Below, one piece after another: positions 27,544 to 35,853 of a stretch of 64,000 nt of DNA. A model generated the notes under the pieces. The model did no database searches and was not told where the DNA came from. It saw only the letters and a program-made list of their open reading frames with translations. Numbering within the stretch: position 1 is the stretch's first letter; each line of letters starts with the position of its first letter. Source of the DNA: Rathayibacter sp. Leaf185 (lineage in GTDB: Bacteria; Actinomycetota; Actinomycetes; Actinomycetales; Microbacteriaceae); contig NZ_LMPP01000001.1 in NCBI RefSeq assembly GCF_001423885.1, forward strand, positions 496,001 to 560,000. The letters run 5' to 3'. Position numbers and translations under genes: made by a program.

Positions 27544-27660
27544 GAAGGGGCGTCCCTGCCGCCCCTTCCCGCGGTCGGCTCGTCGAGGTGGTCGGGTACC
27601 GAAGAGCGTCGTGCGTTCGCTGCGCGGAATCGCCTGGCACGCGATTCCGCGGTGCGCTCG
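27543..27660 (-). repeat. extragenic repeat family 1, copy A
   Basis: Two hairpins frame the element: GCGGAATCGC/GCGATTCCGC (27624-27650) and GGAAGGGGCG/CGCCCCTTCC (27543-27569), each with 10-bp perfect arms and 7-base loops. Between them lies a segment with CCTCGACGAGCCGAC on the minus strand. It is about 75% identical to the two copies at 40594-40820, in the opposite orientation. It fills most of the gap after the MFS gene. Confidence 0.85.
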
Positions 27661-27711
27661 TGGTGCCGGCGGTGAGCGGAAGGTCGGGAAGGCCGTCGGA
27701 GCTGCGCACAG

Positions 27712-27770
27712 CATCAGCTGAGAGGGAGGGGGCTCCGCCCTTGGGCGAGGCCCACCACTCTCAGCTGATG
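27712..27770. terminator. inverted repeat, extragenic family 3 copy 1, convergent terminator
   Basis: Perfect 13-bp arms CATCAGCTGAGAG (27712-27724) and CTCTCAGCTGATG (27758-27770) enclose an inner hairpin (GGGCTCCGCCC-TTG-GGCGAGGCCC). It lies before the stop of the SDR gene and behind the MFS gene, so it can serve both strands. A second copy is at 29021-29080. Confidence 0.75.
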
Positions 27771-27781
27771 TCGTGCGGGCT

Positions 27782-28486
27782 TCAGACCGCGAGCTGGGGG
27801 TAGACCGCCTCGAGGGGGGCCGAGAGGCCCGACTTGACCTGACGGCTCGTGTCGTCGGCGAGGACCTCGAAGGCGCCCGCCTCGAGGCCGTCGTAGGCCT
27901 GCCGGACGACGTCGACCGGGCTCGCCTTCGGGCCCTCGGCGCCGGCCGCCATCGGAGTGTCGATGTAGCCGACGTGCAGGCCGAGCACGTGCACGCCCTG
28001 CGGCGCCAGCTCGAGCCGCAGCGAGTTCGTCGCCGACCAGAGCGCGGCCTTCGAGGCGCTGTAGCCGCCGGCCACCGCGAACCAGCTGAGGGCGGAGTGC
28101 ACGTCGACGATCGCCGCTCCGTCGACCCCGGCGAGACGCGGCGCGAACGCCTTCGCGAGCAGGACGGGCCCGAAGAAGTTGGTCTCCATGACCGCGCGCA
28201 GCTCCTCCGCCGACAGCTCGAGGAGGCTGTAGCTCGCCCCGGTGACACCCGCATTGTTGACGAGGACGCTCACGTCGGGCGCCGCGTCGACGGCCGCCGC
28301 GATCGACTCCGCGTCGTTCACGTCGAGCACCAGCGGCACGATCCGCTCGTCGCCCCACTCCTTCGGGCGGCGGGCGGCGGCGTAGACCTTGGCCGCGCCG
28401 CGCGCGAGCGCCTGGGCGACGAACTCGGAGCCGAGTCCTCCGTTCGCTCCGGTGACGAGGACGACTGCTCCGCTGAGTGATGACAT
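27782..28486 (-). CDS. SDR family oxidoreductase
   Basis: 234 residues. LVTGANGGLGSEFVAQAL binds the cofactor (TGxxxGxG), VLVNNAGVTGAS is the NNAG motif and YSASKAALW carries the catalytic Tyr-x-x-x-Lys with Ser in VDVHSALSW. Start ATG 28486 lies behind AGGG. It is divergent from an HxlR regulator with a palindrome between, so its expression probably answers to an electrophile or redox signal. Substrate unknown. Confidence 0.92.
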   Translation of the reverse strand: MSSLSGAVVLVTGANGGLGSEFVAQALARGAAKVYAAARRPKEWGDERIVPLVLDVNDAESIAAAVDAAPDVSVLVNNAGVTGASYSLLELSAEELRAVMETNFFGPVLLAKAFAPRLAGVDGAAIVDVHSALSWFAVAGGYSASKAALWSATNSLRLELAPQGVHVLGLHVGYIDTPMAAGAEGPKASPVDVVRQAYDGLEAGAFEVLADDTSRQVKSGLSAPLEAVYPQLAV

Positions 28487-28549
28487 GGTGGTTCTCCCTG
28501 GGGTCCGGGTCGCGACGCGACCATCACCGCTGACAACCCGGGACGAGTA

Positions 28550-28566
28550 GGTTGGTATTCCCAACC
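28550..28566. promoter_or_regulatory. HxlR operator palindrome
   Basis: GGTTGG-TATTC-CCAACC, perfect 6-bp arms, between the divergent SDR and HxlR genes. The distance is 18 bp to the HxlR ATG and 63 bp to the SDR ATG. TAGGTT (28548-28553) overlaps it and could be the HxlR gene's -10. HxlR proteins commonly bind such sites. Confidence 0.6.
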
Positions 28567-28584
28567 GACTCGAGGAGGGCACTC

Positions 28585-29031
28585 ATGACCGACGTCGACT
28601 CGACTCCCCGCGCCTGCCCGATCGCGGCGGGCCTCGAGGTGCTGGGCGAGCGCTGGAGCCTCCTGGTGCTGCGCGAGCTCGCCTTCGGCGTGCACCGCTT
28701 CGACCGGATCCAGGCGTTCACCGGCGCCCCGCGCGACGTGCTCACCTCGCGGTTGCGCAGTCTCGAGGAGCACGGGGTCCTCGAGCGCGTCCGCTACTCC
28801 GAGCGCCCGCCGCGGTCCGAGTACCACCTGACCGAGGCCGGCCGCGAGGCCGTGCCGATCCTCATCGCGCTCGCGGACTGGGGCGAGCGCTGGGCGCGGG
28901 AACCCGGCGCGCGGCAGCCGTACGCGCACGACTGCGGCGCGCGGCTGGAGCCGCGGCTGCACTGCGCGGTGTGCGGCGAGCCGATGGGTGCCGACTCGAT
29001 CGAGCTGGCAGACGCGCAGAACATCAGCTGA
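28585..29031 (+). CDS. HxlR family transcriptional regulator
   Basis: 148 residues after a GAGGAGG ribosome site. CPIAAGLEVLGERWSLLVLR at the N-terminus and FDRIQAFTGAPRDVLTSRLR with LVEHGVLERVRYSERPPRSE-type wing are diagnostic of the HxlR winged-helix family; Cys12 is the usual redox or electrophile sensor. The C-terminal extension has CGARL and LHCAVCGEPM, a four-Cys pattern that could bind zinc. It converges on the 29091 gene across a repeat-type terminator that begins inside its last codons. Confidence 0.92.
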   Translation: MTDVDSTPRACPIAAGLEVLGERWSLLVLRELAFGVHRFDRIQAFTGAPRDVLTSRLRSLEEHGVLERVRYSERPPRSEYHLTEAGREAVPILIALADWGERWAREPGARQPYAHDCGARLEPRLHCAVCGEPMGADSIELADAQNIS

Positions 29032-29080
29032 GAGGGGGCGTCGCGCACGATGGTGCGCGAGAGCCGCTCTCAGCTGACGT
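29021..29080. terminator. nested inverted repeat, extragenic family 3 copy 2
   Basis: Outer arms ACATCAGCTGAGAG (29021-29034) and CTCTCAGCTGACGT (29067-29080) match 13 of 14. Inside is a perfect TCGCGCAC-GATG-GTGCGCGA hairpin (29041-29060). The outer arm includes the HxlR stop codon. It is between convergent genes and resembles the element at 27712-27770. Confidence 0.75.
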
Positions 29081-29090
29081 CGTGCTGCGC

Positions 29091-29543
29091 TCAGGCCGCG
29101 ACCTCGAACATCCGCGGGCGCAACGGCGCCGTCAGCGGATGAGCGGCGCACGCCGCCAGCGCCGCAGCGAGCACCCCGGGGGCCGGGTGCGGGGAGCGCA
29201 CGTACACGTCCGCCCCCGCCGGAGTGAACGGCGTGCGGGCGAAGCGCGTCAGCGCCCAGCCCGCCTCGATGTCGGCCGCGACGAACGACCACCGGCTGCG
29301 CGCGAGCAGCGTGAGCGGCTCGACGCCGCGCCAGCGGAAGCCGAGCGGATCCGCGGGGTCGGGCACGTCGATCCCGACCACGTAGCGCGTCCCGCGCCGC
29401 CCGCGCCAGCTCACGACGTCGCCGATCTCACCGCTCGGCAGCGGTGCGTAGGTGATCGCGACTCCGGCCCGCGAGCGCCACAGCGGCAGGCTCGAGCCGC
29501 GCACGAACCAGGTGCCGGTGGCGAGCGCCTCGCGGTCGATCAC
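29091..29543 (-). CDS. hypothetical protein coupled to poxB
   Basis: 150 residues from a GTG overlapping the poxB stop (GTGA). Trp/Arg-rich segments such as GTWFVRGSSLPLWRSRAG and FRWRGVEPLTLLARSRWSF, with alternating hydrophobic strands, suggest a small lipocalin-like barrel, but no family can be named with confidence. C-terminal half is Ala/Pro-rich. Because it is translationally coupled to the pyruvate dehydrogenase it may modify or bind a product of that pathway (inference). Confidence 0.55.
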   Translation of the reverse strand: MIDREALATGTWFVRGSSLPLWRSRAGVAITYAPLPSGEIGDVVSWRGRRGTRYVVGIDVPDPADPLGFRWRGVEPLTLLARSRWSFVAADIEAGWALTRFARTPFTPAGADVYVRSPHPAPGVLAAALAACAAHPLTAPLRPRMFEVAA

Positions 29544-31291
29544 CGCAGCGCGTGCTTGATGTTGGTGCGCGCGAGTGCGACGGCCTCGCCCGCGCCTCCG
29601 TTCATCACGATCTTCGACATCGCCAGCGCGAAGCCCTTCACCTGGGCGCCGGTGATGGTCGGCGGCAGCGACAGGGCGAGCGGATCCGTCACCACGTCGA
29701 CGAGGACCGGCCCGTCCTCGGCGAGCGCCTCCCGCAGCGCACCCTCGACCTCGCGCGGATCCTCGACGCGGATCCCGCGGATGCCGACCGCCTCGGCGAC
29801 CTTCGCGTAGTCGACCATCGGCACGTCGACCGCGAAGTCGGGGAAGCCGTCGACCAGCATCTCGACCTTGACCAGCCCGAGCGTCGAATTGTTGAACAGC
29901 ACGATCGTGACCGGGAGCCGGTAGGCCGCCACCGTCACCAGCTCGCCCATCAGCATCGAGAGTCCGCCGTCGCCGCTCAGCGAGACGACCTGCCTGCCGG
30001 GGTGCGAGAGCTGCGCGCCGACCGCCTGCGGCAGTGCGTTCGCCATCGAGCCGTGCAGATACGAGCCGATCAGCCGACGCCTGCCGTTGGGCGTGATGTA
30101 GCGGGCCTGCCAGACGTTGCCCATCCCGGTGTCGGCGGTGACGATCGCGTCGTCCGAGAGCAGGCCGTCGAGGGTGGAGGCGACCAGCTCGGGGTGGATC
30201 GGGCGGCGCTTCTCGACCTCGATGTACTTGCCGACGACTCCGGTGACGAGCTTCTCGTGCTTCTTCAGCGTCTTGTCGAGGAAGCGGTGATCCTTGCGCT
30301 TCACCAGCGGCGTGAGCGCGGTGAGGGTGGCGGCGACGTCTCCGTGCACGGGATGCGCGACGCTCACGCGCCGGCCGAGCTTGGACGCGTCGGTGTCGAC
30401 CTGCGCGACGACGACCTTCCCGTCGTCCGGCAGGAACTGCTCGTAGGGGAAGTCGGTGCCGAGCAGGATCAGCAGATCGGCGTCGTGGATGCCGGCGTGC
30501 GCGGCTCCGTAGCCCAGCAGGCCCGTCATGCCGACGTCGTACGGGTTGTCGTACTGGATCCACTCCTTGCCGCGCAGCGAGTGCCCGACCGGGGCTCCCA
30601 CGAGCTCGGCGAACGCGACCACCTCGTCGTGCGCGTCGCGCACTCCGGCGCCGGCGAAGATCGCGACGGTCCTCGCCTCGTCGATCGCCGCGGCGAGCGC
30701 CCGCACGTCGGCGTCGCTCGGCACGAGCGTCGGGGTCGCGGGCAGCACGAACGCGGGGAACTCCCCCACCGCCTCCAGCTCGGCGATGTCGCCCGGGAGG
30801 GTCACCACGGCCACCCCCTTCAGGGCCACGGCACTGCGCATCGCGGCGTTCACCACGCGGGGCGCCTGCGCCGCGGTCGAGACCAGCTCGCGGTAGTTCG
30901 AGCACTCGACGAAGAGGCGGTCGGGGTGCGTCTCCTGGAAGTAGGACGAGCCGATCTCGTTGCTGGGGATGTGGCTCGCGATGGCGAGCACGGGGGCACC
31001 GGAGCGGTGCGCGTCGTAGAGCCCGTTGATCAGGTGCAGGTTGCCGGGGCCGCAGCTGCCCGCGCACACCGCGAGCTTCCCCGTGAGCTGCGCCTCGGCG
31101 CCGGCGGCGAAGGCGGCCGCCTCCTCGTTGCGCACGTGGATCCAGTCGATGCCCCCCTTCGCCGACCCGCCGCTGCGGCGGACCGAGTCCACGATGGGGT
31201 TGAGCGAGTCCCCGACGATCCCGTAGATCCGGGAGACACCGGCGTCGATGAGCTGAGCGATGAGCTGGTCCGCGACCGTCTTCTGAGCCAT
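29540..31291 (-). CDS. poxB: pyruvate dehydrogenase (quinone) / pyruvate oxidase PoxB
   Basis: 583 residues with the three thiamine-enzyme domains. Pyr domain: GIVGDSLNPIVDSVRR with VRNEEAAAFAAGAEA (catalytic Glu); middle FAD domain around 190-340; PP domain with SGDGGLSMLMGELVT and then IVLFNNS, the GDG-NN thiamine motif. It turns pyruvate into acetate and CO2 and passes electrons to menaquinone at the membrane. It heads a two-gene operon. Some relatives use oxygen as acceptor, which the sequence cannot tell. Confidence 0.93.
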   Translation of the reverse strand: MAQKTVADQLIAQLIDAGVSRIYGIVGDSLNPIVDSVRRSGGSAKGGIDWIHVRNEEAAAFAAGAEAQLTGKLAVCAGSCGPGNLHLINGLYDAHRSGAPVLAIASHIPSNEIGSSYFQETHPDRLFVECSNYRELVSTAAQAPRVVNAAMRSAVALKGVAVVTLPGDIAELEAVGEFPAFVLPATPTLVPSDADVRALAAAIDEARTVAIFAGAGVRDAHDEVVAFAELVGAPVGHSLRGKEWIQYDNPYDVGMTGLLGYGAAHAGIHDADLLILLGTDFPYEQFLPDDGKVVVAQVDTDASKLGRRVSVAHPVHGDVAATLTALTPLVKRKDHRFLDKTLKKHEKLVTGVVGKYIEVEKRRPIHPELVASTLDGLLSDDAIVTADTGMGNVWQARYITPNGRRRLIGSYLHGSMANALPQAVGAQLSHPGRQVVSLSGDGGLSMLMGELVTVAAYRLPVTIVLFNNSTLGLVKVEMLVDGFPDFAVDVPMVDYAKVAEAVGIRGIRVEDPREVEGALREALAEDGPVLVDVVTDPLALSLPPTITGAQVKGFALAMSKIVMNGGAGEAVALARTNIKHALR

Positions 31292-31428
31292 GCCCCTATT
31301 CGACTACCGTCGGCTGGGCGTCCGCCACTGCAGAGTGTCGCGAATCCGTCGCCGGAGGGAGCCCCGCGCCCCCGTCTCGCCCTACCCTGGTGGTCGATCC
31401 GTCACCGCAGCCTCGTCTGGAGCAGCTC

Positions 31429-31935
31429 ATGAACCGCCGTCGTACCGCCCTCGTCCTCGCCGCCTCCGCCGCGCTCGCCCTCGGCCTCACCGGCTGCTCG
31501 GGGATCAACAGCATGATGGGCGGCGAGACCCGCGACGACACATCGGGCGAGATCGTCGAGGGCGGCACGACCGATGTCTTCCAGCTGCGCGTGGGCGACT
31601 GCCTGAACGACGAGCTGAGCGAGACGGCCACCGAGGTCACGGATGTGCCGACCGTGCCGTGCACCGAGCCGCACAGCTACGAGGTGTTCCAGAACGTGAC
31701 GATGGCCGAGGCCGACGAGTACCCGGGCGAGTCGGCGACCACCGACCAGGCCGAGACCGAGTGCACCGCCGCCTTCGAGGGCTTCGTCGGCATCGGCTAC
31801 CAGGAGTCGCAGTACGACTTCAGCTACTACTACCCGACCCAGGAGAGCTGGGACGGCGGCGACCGCACCATCAACTGCCTGATCACCGACCCGGCCGGCC
31901 CCAACTCGGGGAGCCTCGCGGGCGTCGCAGCCTGA
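31429..31935 (+). CDS. septum-formation-type lipoprotein
   Basis: 168 residues. Signal with lipobox LGLTGCSG (Cys23). The mature part has VGDCLNDEL, VPTVPCTEPHSYEVF and TECTAAFEGFVG, the Cys-His pattern of the actinobacterial septum formation (DUF4190-linked, PF13845-type) domain, then a Tyr-rich FSYYYPTQESW and INCLITDP. Extracellular, membrane-anchored; role in division is known only for family context. Single gene, divergent from poxB. Confidence 0.8.
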   Translation: MNRRRTALVLAASAALALGLTGCSGINSMMGGETRDDTSGEIVEGGTTDVFQLRVGDCLNDELSETATEVTDVPTVPCTEPHSYEVFQNVTMAEADEYPGESATTDQAETECTAAFEGFVGIGYQESQYDFSYYYPTQESWDGGDRTINCLITDPAGPNSGSLAGVAA

Positions 31936-31948
31936 TCGTCCGCACAGG

Positions 31949-32004
31949 TGAGGCTGGACAGCTCGAATCTCGGAATTCTCGCGGAATCAGCTGATCCAGC
32001 CTCA
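31949..32004. terminator. bidirectional terminator between convergent genes
   Basis: Arms TGAGGCTGGACAGCT (31949-31963) and AGCTGATCCAGCCTCA (31989-32004) pair over 15 bp with one bulged T. They join the ends of the lipoprotein and MFS genes and the right arm includes the MFS stop codon. Confidence 0.7.
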
Positions 32005-33177
32005 GTTGTGCGGGGCCTCCCGCTGAGAGTCGACCCTCGGGCGCGGGAAGAGGCGCAGCAGCAGGCCCGAGACGATCCAGATCGTCGCGATGCCGACGAC
32101 CAGCCAGCCGGCGGCGAGACCAGAGGCGGCACCCGCGAGCACCGCACCCACCGCGGCTGCGGCGGCGCGCAGGCCCGCGCCGATGGTGAACACCTGCGAG
32201 CGCACGGCCGCCGGGCTCTCCTGATCGCGCAGGAGCAGCATGGCCGCGTTGGCCGGCGCGGTGAAGATCCCCGCCACGGCGAACGCGACGACGGTGACGA
32301 CGATCCCGAGGTCGGGAGCGGCGACCAGCAGCGTGGCACCGGTCGCGGCGAAGCCCGCGCCCATCACCCAGGCCGGCGGCCGGCGGGTCCAGCGCCGAGC
32401 GGCGACGGCGATCGCACCGACGAGGCCGCCGACGGCGAAGGCGGTGAGGATCCACGCCGCCCCGGCCGTGCTGCCGAGCCGCTCGAGCGAGAGGCCGATG
32501 GCGGCGACTCCCGCGGCGCCGCCGCCGACCTGGCTCAGCGTGCCCGAGAGGGTGACCACCGCGATCGGCCGGTGCCGGACGAGGTGCGTGATCCCGGCCG
32601 CGATGGTCCGCCCGACGCCCACCGTCGGCATCGGGCGCGGCTCCATCACCAGGGCGAGCGAGCCGAGGACCCCGACGAGGGCGAGCGCGGCCATCGCGAG
32701 CATCGCGACGCGAGCCGATCCGACTCCGATCGCCAGCCCCGCGATGGCCGGGCCGCTGATCGAGGCGACGGTGTACGAGAGCGAGTCCTGCGCGTAGGCC
32801 CGCCGCGGGTCGGCGATCGCGCTGGTGACGAAGCTCGACATGCCGCCCATGTAGACCGGAGTCGCGAGCCCGGCCAGCAGGAGCAGCACGGCGATCAGCG
32901 GAGTCGGCACGTCGCCGAGGAAGGCGGCCGCGGCGTACGCGACGGCCGTCGTCAGCGCGGCGCCGACGAGCAGGCGGCGCGGCCTGCGGATGCGGTCGAG
33001 CACCGTGCCGACGAGCGGTGCCGCCACCACGCTCGGGAACAGCGCGGCGCCGGTCAGCAGCGCGCCGAGCGCCACGTCGTCGAGCCGCTCGACGGCGAGG
33101 ACGGGGAGGGCGACGACCATCCCCGAGCTCGCGAGGCGGAGCGGGATCGACGCGGCCTGGTAGGTGAACGCGCTCAT
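32002..33177 (-). CDS. MFS transporter (12 helices)
   Basis: 391 residues with about 12 helices. PSVVAAPLVGTVLDRIRRPR holds motif A between helices 2 and 3; LATPVYMGGMSSFVTSAI follows. It is related to the large bacterial MFS_1 group that includes MdfA/EntS-like exporters; substrate unknown. The ATG at 33177 (MSAFTYQAAS) is preferred, since an upstream GTG would add basic residues only. A 72-bp inverted repeat lies upstream. Confidence 0.85.
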   Translation of the reverse strand: MSAFTYQAASIPLRLASSGMVVALPVLAVERLDDVALGALLTGAALFPSVVAAPLVGTVLDRIRRPRRLLVGAALTTAVAYAAAAFLGDVPTPLIAVLLLLAGLATPVYMGGMSSFVTSAIADPRRAYAQDSLSYTVASISGPAIAGLAIGVGSARVAMLAMAALALVGVLGSLALVMEPRPMPTVGVGRTIAAGITHLVRHRPIAVVTLSGTLSQVGGGAAGVAAIGLSLERLGSTAGAAWILTAFAVGGLVGAIAVAARRWTRRPPAWVMGAGFAATGATLLVAAPDLGIVVTVVAFAVAGIFTAPANAAMLLLRDQESPAAVRSQVFTIGAGLRAAAAAVGAVLAGAASGLAAGWLVVGIATIWIVSGLLLRLFPRPRVDSQREAPHN

Positions 33178-33247
33178 GCGGCTCCGGAGGACATCACCCT
33201 CGATCGTGTCACGCCCGCGGGCTCCCGCGTTCCGTCTCGCGCCTCCG

Positions 33248-33319
33248 CGCTGATCGATCCGTCGGAACCGGCCCGTGTGATGCGAGCGGCACGGGCCTTC
33301 CGTGACGGATCGATCAGCG
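33248..33319. repeat. long interrupted inverted repeat (28-bp arms)
   Basis: Outer arms CGCTGATCGATCCGTC (33248-33263) and GACGGATCGATCAGCG (33304-33319) are perfect over 16 bp. The stem continues inward with GGAA/TTCC, a 2x2 internal loop, and GGCCCGTG/CACGGGCC (33270-33297) with a 12-base loop. It lies between the MFS start and the end of the MDR reductase gene, both on the minus strand. It is thus a terminator for the reductase, an operator for the MFS gene, or both. Confidence 0.75.
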
Positions 33320-33348
33320 TTCACGGCGATCGCAGAGGAGCCCGACCC

Positions 33349-34383
33349 TCACGGCAGCAGGATCACCTTGCCGTTGAGCGTCCGCGACTCGGCGAGCTCG
33401 AGGGCCGCGACGACCTCGGTCAGCGGGAAGCGCGCCGCGATGTTGGCCGTGACGGTTCCGTCGGCGAGGAGGGCGAAGAGCCGGCCGAGATCCCCCTGGA
33501 GCCGTGCACGGAAGCGGGCGGGGCGCAGGGAGTGGCCGGCCCACAGGTTGTAGAAGGTGGCCGTGCGGCCGTTGGGCGAGAGGCTCCAGAAGGCGACGCG
33601 ACCCAGCGCCTTCAGGAACGGCATCCAGACGTTTCCCGTGACCGGGGCGGAGACGATCGCGTAGGCGACGAGCGCGCCTCCGGGAGCCAGGAGCGACCAG
33701 GCGACGCGGGTCGTCTCGCCGCCGACATTGTCGAACGCGGCGTCGACGCCGCCGGGCGCCAGCGCGCGGACGGTGGCGGCGAGATCCGGGTCGCTGTAGT
33801 CGACGGGCTCGACGCCCGCCGCCCGGAGCGCCTCGTGGTGCCGCGGCGAGGCGGCGCCGATCACGCGGATGCCCGCCTGCCGCGCGAGCTGGATCAGGAT
33901 GCCGCCGACTCCGCTGTTCGCACCGAACAGCAGGATCGTGCCGCCCCGCCGGACGCGGGCCGACCGGTGCAGCATCTGCCACGCGGTCACGCCGTTGACG
34001 GCGACGGCCTCGGCGTCCTCCGAGGTGACGCCGTCGGGCACGAGGACGGAGTCGCGCTCCTGCACCCGCGCGTACTCGGCCCAGCCGCCCGTCTTCGTGA
34101 TCGAGGCGACGCGGCGGCCGAGCAGCGTGCGGTCGCCGCCCGGTCCGACGGAGACGACGCGGCCGACGAGGTCGTAGCCCGGCGTGAAGGGGAAGGCCGG
34201 CTGGCCGAAGTAGCGGCCGCGCCGCATCGACTGCTCGGCGAAGGTGATGCCGGTCGCCTCGACAGCGACGAGCAGCTCGCCGGCGCCGGGCTGCTCGATC
34301 GGCGCGTGCTCGAGCTCGAGGCCGGAGGGCTCGACGAGCCCGGGGAGGACGACGCGGAGGGTGGTGGCGGGAAGGTCGGACAT
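33349..34383 (-). CDS. MDR-superfamily quinone-oxidoreductase-like protein
   Basis: 344 residues, zinc-free. GELLVAVEATGITFAEQS and FTPGYDLVGRVVSVGPGGD in the N-terminal domain; ILLFGANSGVGGILIQLAR for NAD(P)H; then VDAAFDNVGGE. The N-terminal Met at 34383 (MSDLPATT) comes after an AAGGAG ribosome site. Regulated by the upstream TetR gene through the paired operators at 34398 and 35018 (inference). Likely reduces enones or quinones. Confidence 0.88.
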   Translation of the reverse strand: MSDLPATTLRVVLPGLVEPSGLELEHAPIEQPGAGELLVAVEATGITFAEQSMRRGRYFGQPAFPFTPGYDLVGRVVSVGPGGDRTLLGRRVASITKTGGWAEYARVQERDSVLVPDGVTSEDAEAVAVNGVTAWQMLHRSARVRRGGTILLFGANSGVGGILIQLARQAGIRVIGAASPRHHEALRAAGVEPVDYSDPDLAATVRALAPGGVDAAFDNVGGETTRVAWSLLAPGGALVAYAIVSAPVTGNVWMPFLKALGRVAFWSLSPNGRTATFYNLWAGHSLRPARFRARLQGDLGRLFALLADGTVTANIAARFPLTEVVAALELAESRTLNGKVILLP

Positions 34384-34397
34384 GGTGGACTCCTTTG

Positions 34398-34416
34398 TTA
34401 GTGATCGGACAGTCAC
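34398..34416. promoter_or_regulatory. TetR operator copy 1
   Basis: TTAGTGATCGGACAGTCAC, 15 bp upstream of the reductase start. It matches the 19-mer before the TetR gene (35018-35036, TTAGTGTCTGATCAGTCAC on the minus strand) at most positions, with shared ends TTAGTG and CAGTCAC. Near-palindromic GTGAC/GTCAC ends. Confidence 0.7.
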
Positions 34417-34456
34417 AAATGCGGACAAGAAAGAAGAACGGAGAGGCGGGCCGTGC

Positions 34457-35017
34457 TCAGCCCGGATGGCGCATGCCAGCGGTCGCGATGCGCGCCCACT
34501 CGGAGTCGACCCCGTCGAGCTCGGCCTGCACGATGAGGTGGCAGAGCTGCCCGTAGGCGAGGAACCGCTGCACGGCGGGGCCGTCGGCGCCCGTCACGAC
34601 CGAGACGGTGCGCACCAGCTCCGAGAGACCGCGGCGCACCGCGTCCCGGATCTCGGGCACTTCGCAGGCGCTCTGCGCGTGCACCTGGAGCCGGATGAGG
34701 TCGCGGTCGGCGACGAGGGCGATGTAGGCCTCCGACATCGCCTCGAGGCGATCGGCCGGGTCGGAGGAGGGCGACGCCTCCCCCGCTGCGGCGAGCGTCG
34801 CCGAGACGAGCGCGTAGCAGCGGTCGACCGCGGCGACGAAGAGGCCGAGCTTGCCCGGGAAGAGCCGGAAGACGTAGGCGGGCGAGACGCCCGCGTCGGT
34901 CGCGACCTCGGTGACCGGGGTGGACGAGTAGCCGGTCGCCGCGAAGACGCGCAGGGCCGAGAGGGTGATCCGCTCGCGCTGCGCCTCGGCGGTGGAGCGG
35001 AGTCCGGTGGAAGACAT
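34457..35017 (-). CDS. TetR/AcrR family transcriptional regulator
   Basis: 186 residues. Helix-turn-helix TPVTEVATDAGVSPAYVFRL followed by FPGKLGLFVAAVDRC (about 30-70). C-terminal ligand domain includes LIRLQVHAQSACEVPE as in TetR_C-type regulators. It lies 73 bp upstream of the reductase on the same strand, with similar 19-bp operators in front of both, so it represses itself and its target. The inducer is unknown, probably an electrophilic or quinone compound given the target. Confidence 0.92.
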   Translation of the reverse strand: MSSTGLRSTAEAQRERITLSALRVFAATGYSSTPVTEVATDAGVSPAYVFRLFPGKLGLFVAAVDRCYALVSATLAAAGEASPSSDPADRLEAMSEAYIALVADRDLIRLQVHAQSACEVPEIRDAVRRGLSELVRTVSVVTGADGPAVQRFLAYGQLCHLIVQAELDGVDSEWARIATAGMRHPG

Positions 35018-35036
35018 GTGACTGATCAGACACTAA
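35018..35036. promoter_or_regulatory. TetR operator copy 2
   Basis: GTGACTGATCAGACACTAA reads, on the minus strand, TTAGTGTCTGATCAGTCAC. The core GTGxCTGATCAGxCAC is an almost perfect palindrome directly next to the TetR ATG. See copy 1 at 34398. Confidence 0.7.
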
Positions 35037-35049
35037 CAACTCGCCGGTG

Positions 35050-35853
35050 TCAAGCCTTCCGACGACCCCGGAGCGAGAGCTGCAGTGCCGCGAGCAGCAG
35101 CAGCGCGGCGAACAGCACGCCCGAGAGCCGAGCGGGCAGGAGGAACGACAGCGCGACCCCGGCGAACGAGAACGCCGTCGCGGTGAGTCCGACGACGAGG
35201 CCCGCCCGCACATCGAGCAGCCCGCGCCGCGCGTTGGCGATCGATCCGGTGACCGCCGTCGGGATCATCGCCGCCAGCGACGTGCCCTTCGCGAGCAGAT
35301 CGGCGAGGCCGAACGCGCCCACCAGCACGGGCACGGCGATCGCGCCGCCGCCGATCCCGAAGAGGCCGGAGGCGACGCCCATCGCGATCCCGAGCCCCGC
35401 GAAGCCGGGCCACACGCCCCAGCCCTCCGCGACGTCGCCCGTCTCGTTCGAGCCGAAGACGGCCATCCGCACGGCCGCCGCGACGAGCAGGACGACGAAC
35501 ATCCAGCGCAGCACCCCGAGGGGCAGGCGGGCCAGGAGCCACGATCCGGCGAGGGCGCCGAGCATCGCCGCCGCGGCGATCACGGCGGCGGGGAGCCAGG
35601 CGACCTGGCCCGACAGCGCATAGGCGAAGGCACCCGCGACCGACGTCGGCGCGATGGCCAGCAGCGAGGTGGCGGAGGCGCGTCGCTGGTCCATCCCGGC
35701 CCACGCGATGAGCATCGGCACCATCACGATGCCGCCGCCGACGCCGAAGAGGCCCGAGAGCACTCCGCCGATCGCGCCGATCAGGGCCAGGAGGAGGAGC
35801 GTCCGCGGGCGCACCCGAGGAGCGGGGGTCTCGATCGTCGCATCGTCCGTCAC
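35050..35853 (-). CDS. TauE/SafE family anion exporter
   Basis: 267 residues with eight hydrophobic helices in two repeats: GVLSGLFGVGGGIVMVPMLI and GVASGLFGIGGGAIAVPVLV are the two duplicated family motifs. It exports sulfite or organosulfonates in some species; the anion here is not known. GTG start at 35853. The 105-bp gap to the divergent hydrolase has no clear promoter box. Confidence 0.92.
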   Translation of the reverse strand: MTDDATIETPAPRVRPRTLLLLALIGAIGGVLSGLFGVGGGIVMVPMLIAWAGMDQRRASATSLLAIAPTSVAGAFAYALSGQVAWLPAAVIAAAAMLGALAGSWLLARLPLGVLRWMFVVLLVAAAVRMAVFGSNETGDVAEGWGVWPGFAGLGIAMGVASGLFGIGGGAIAVPVLVGAFGLADLLAKGTSLAAMIPTAVTGSIANARRGLLDVRAGLVVGLTATAFSFAGVALSFLLPARLSGVLFAALLLLAALQLSLRGRRKA

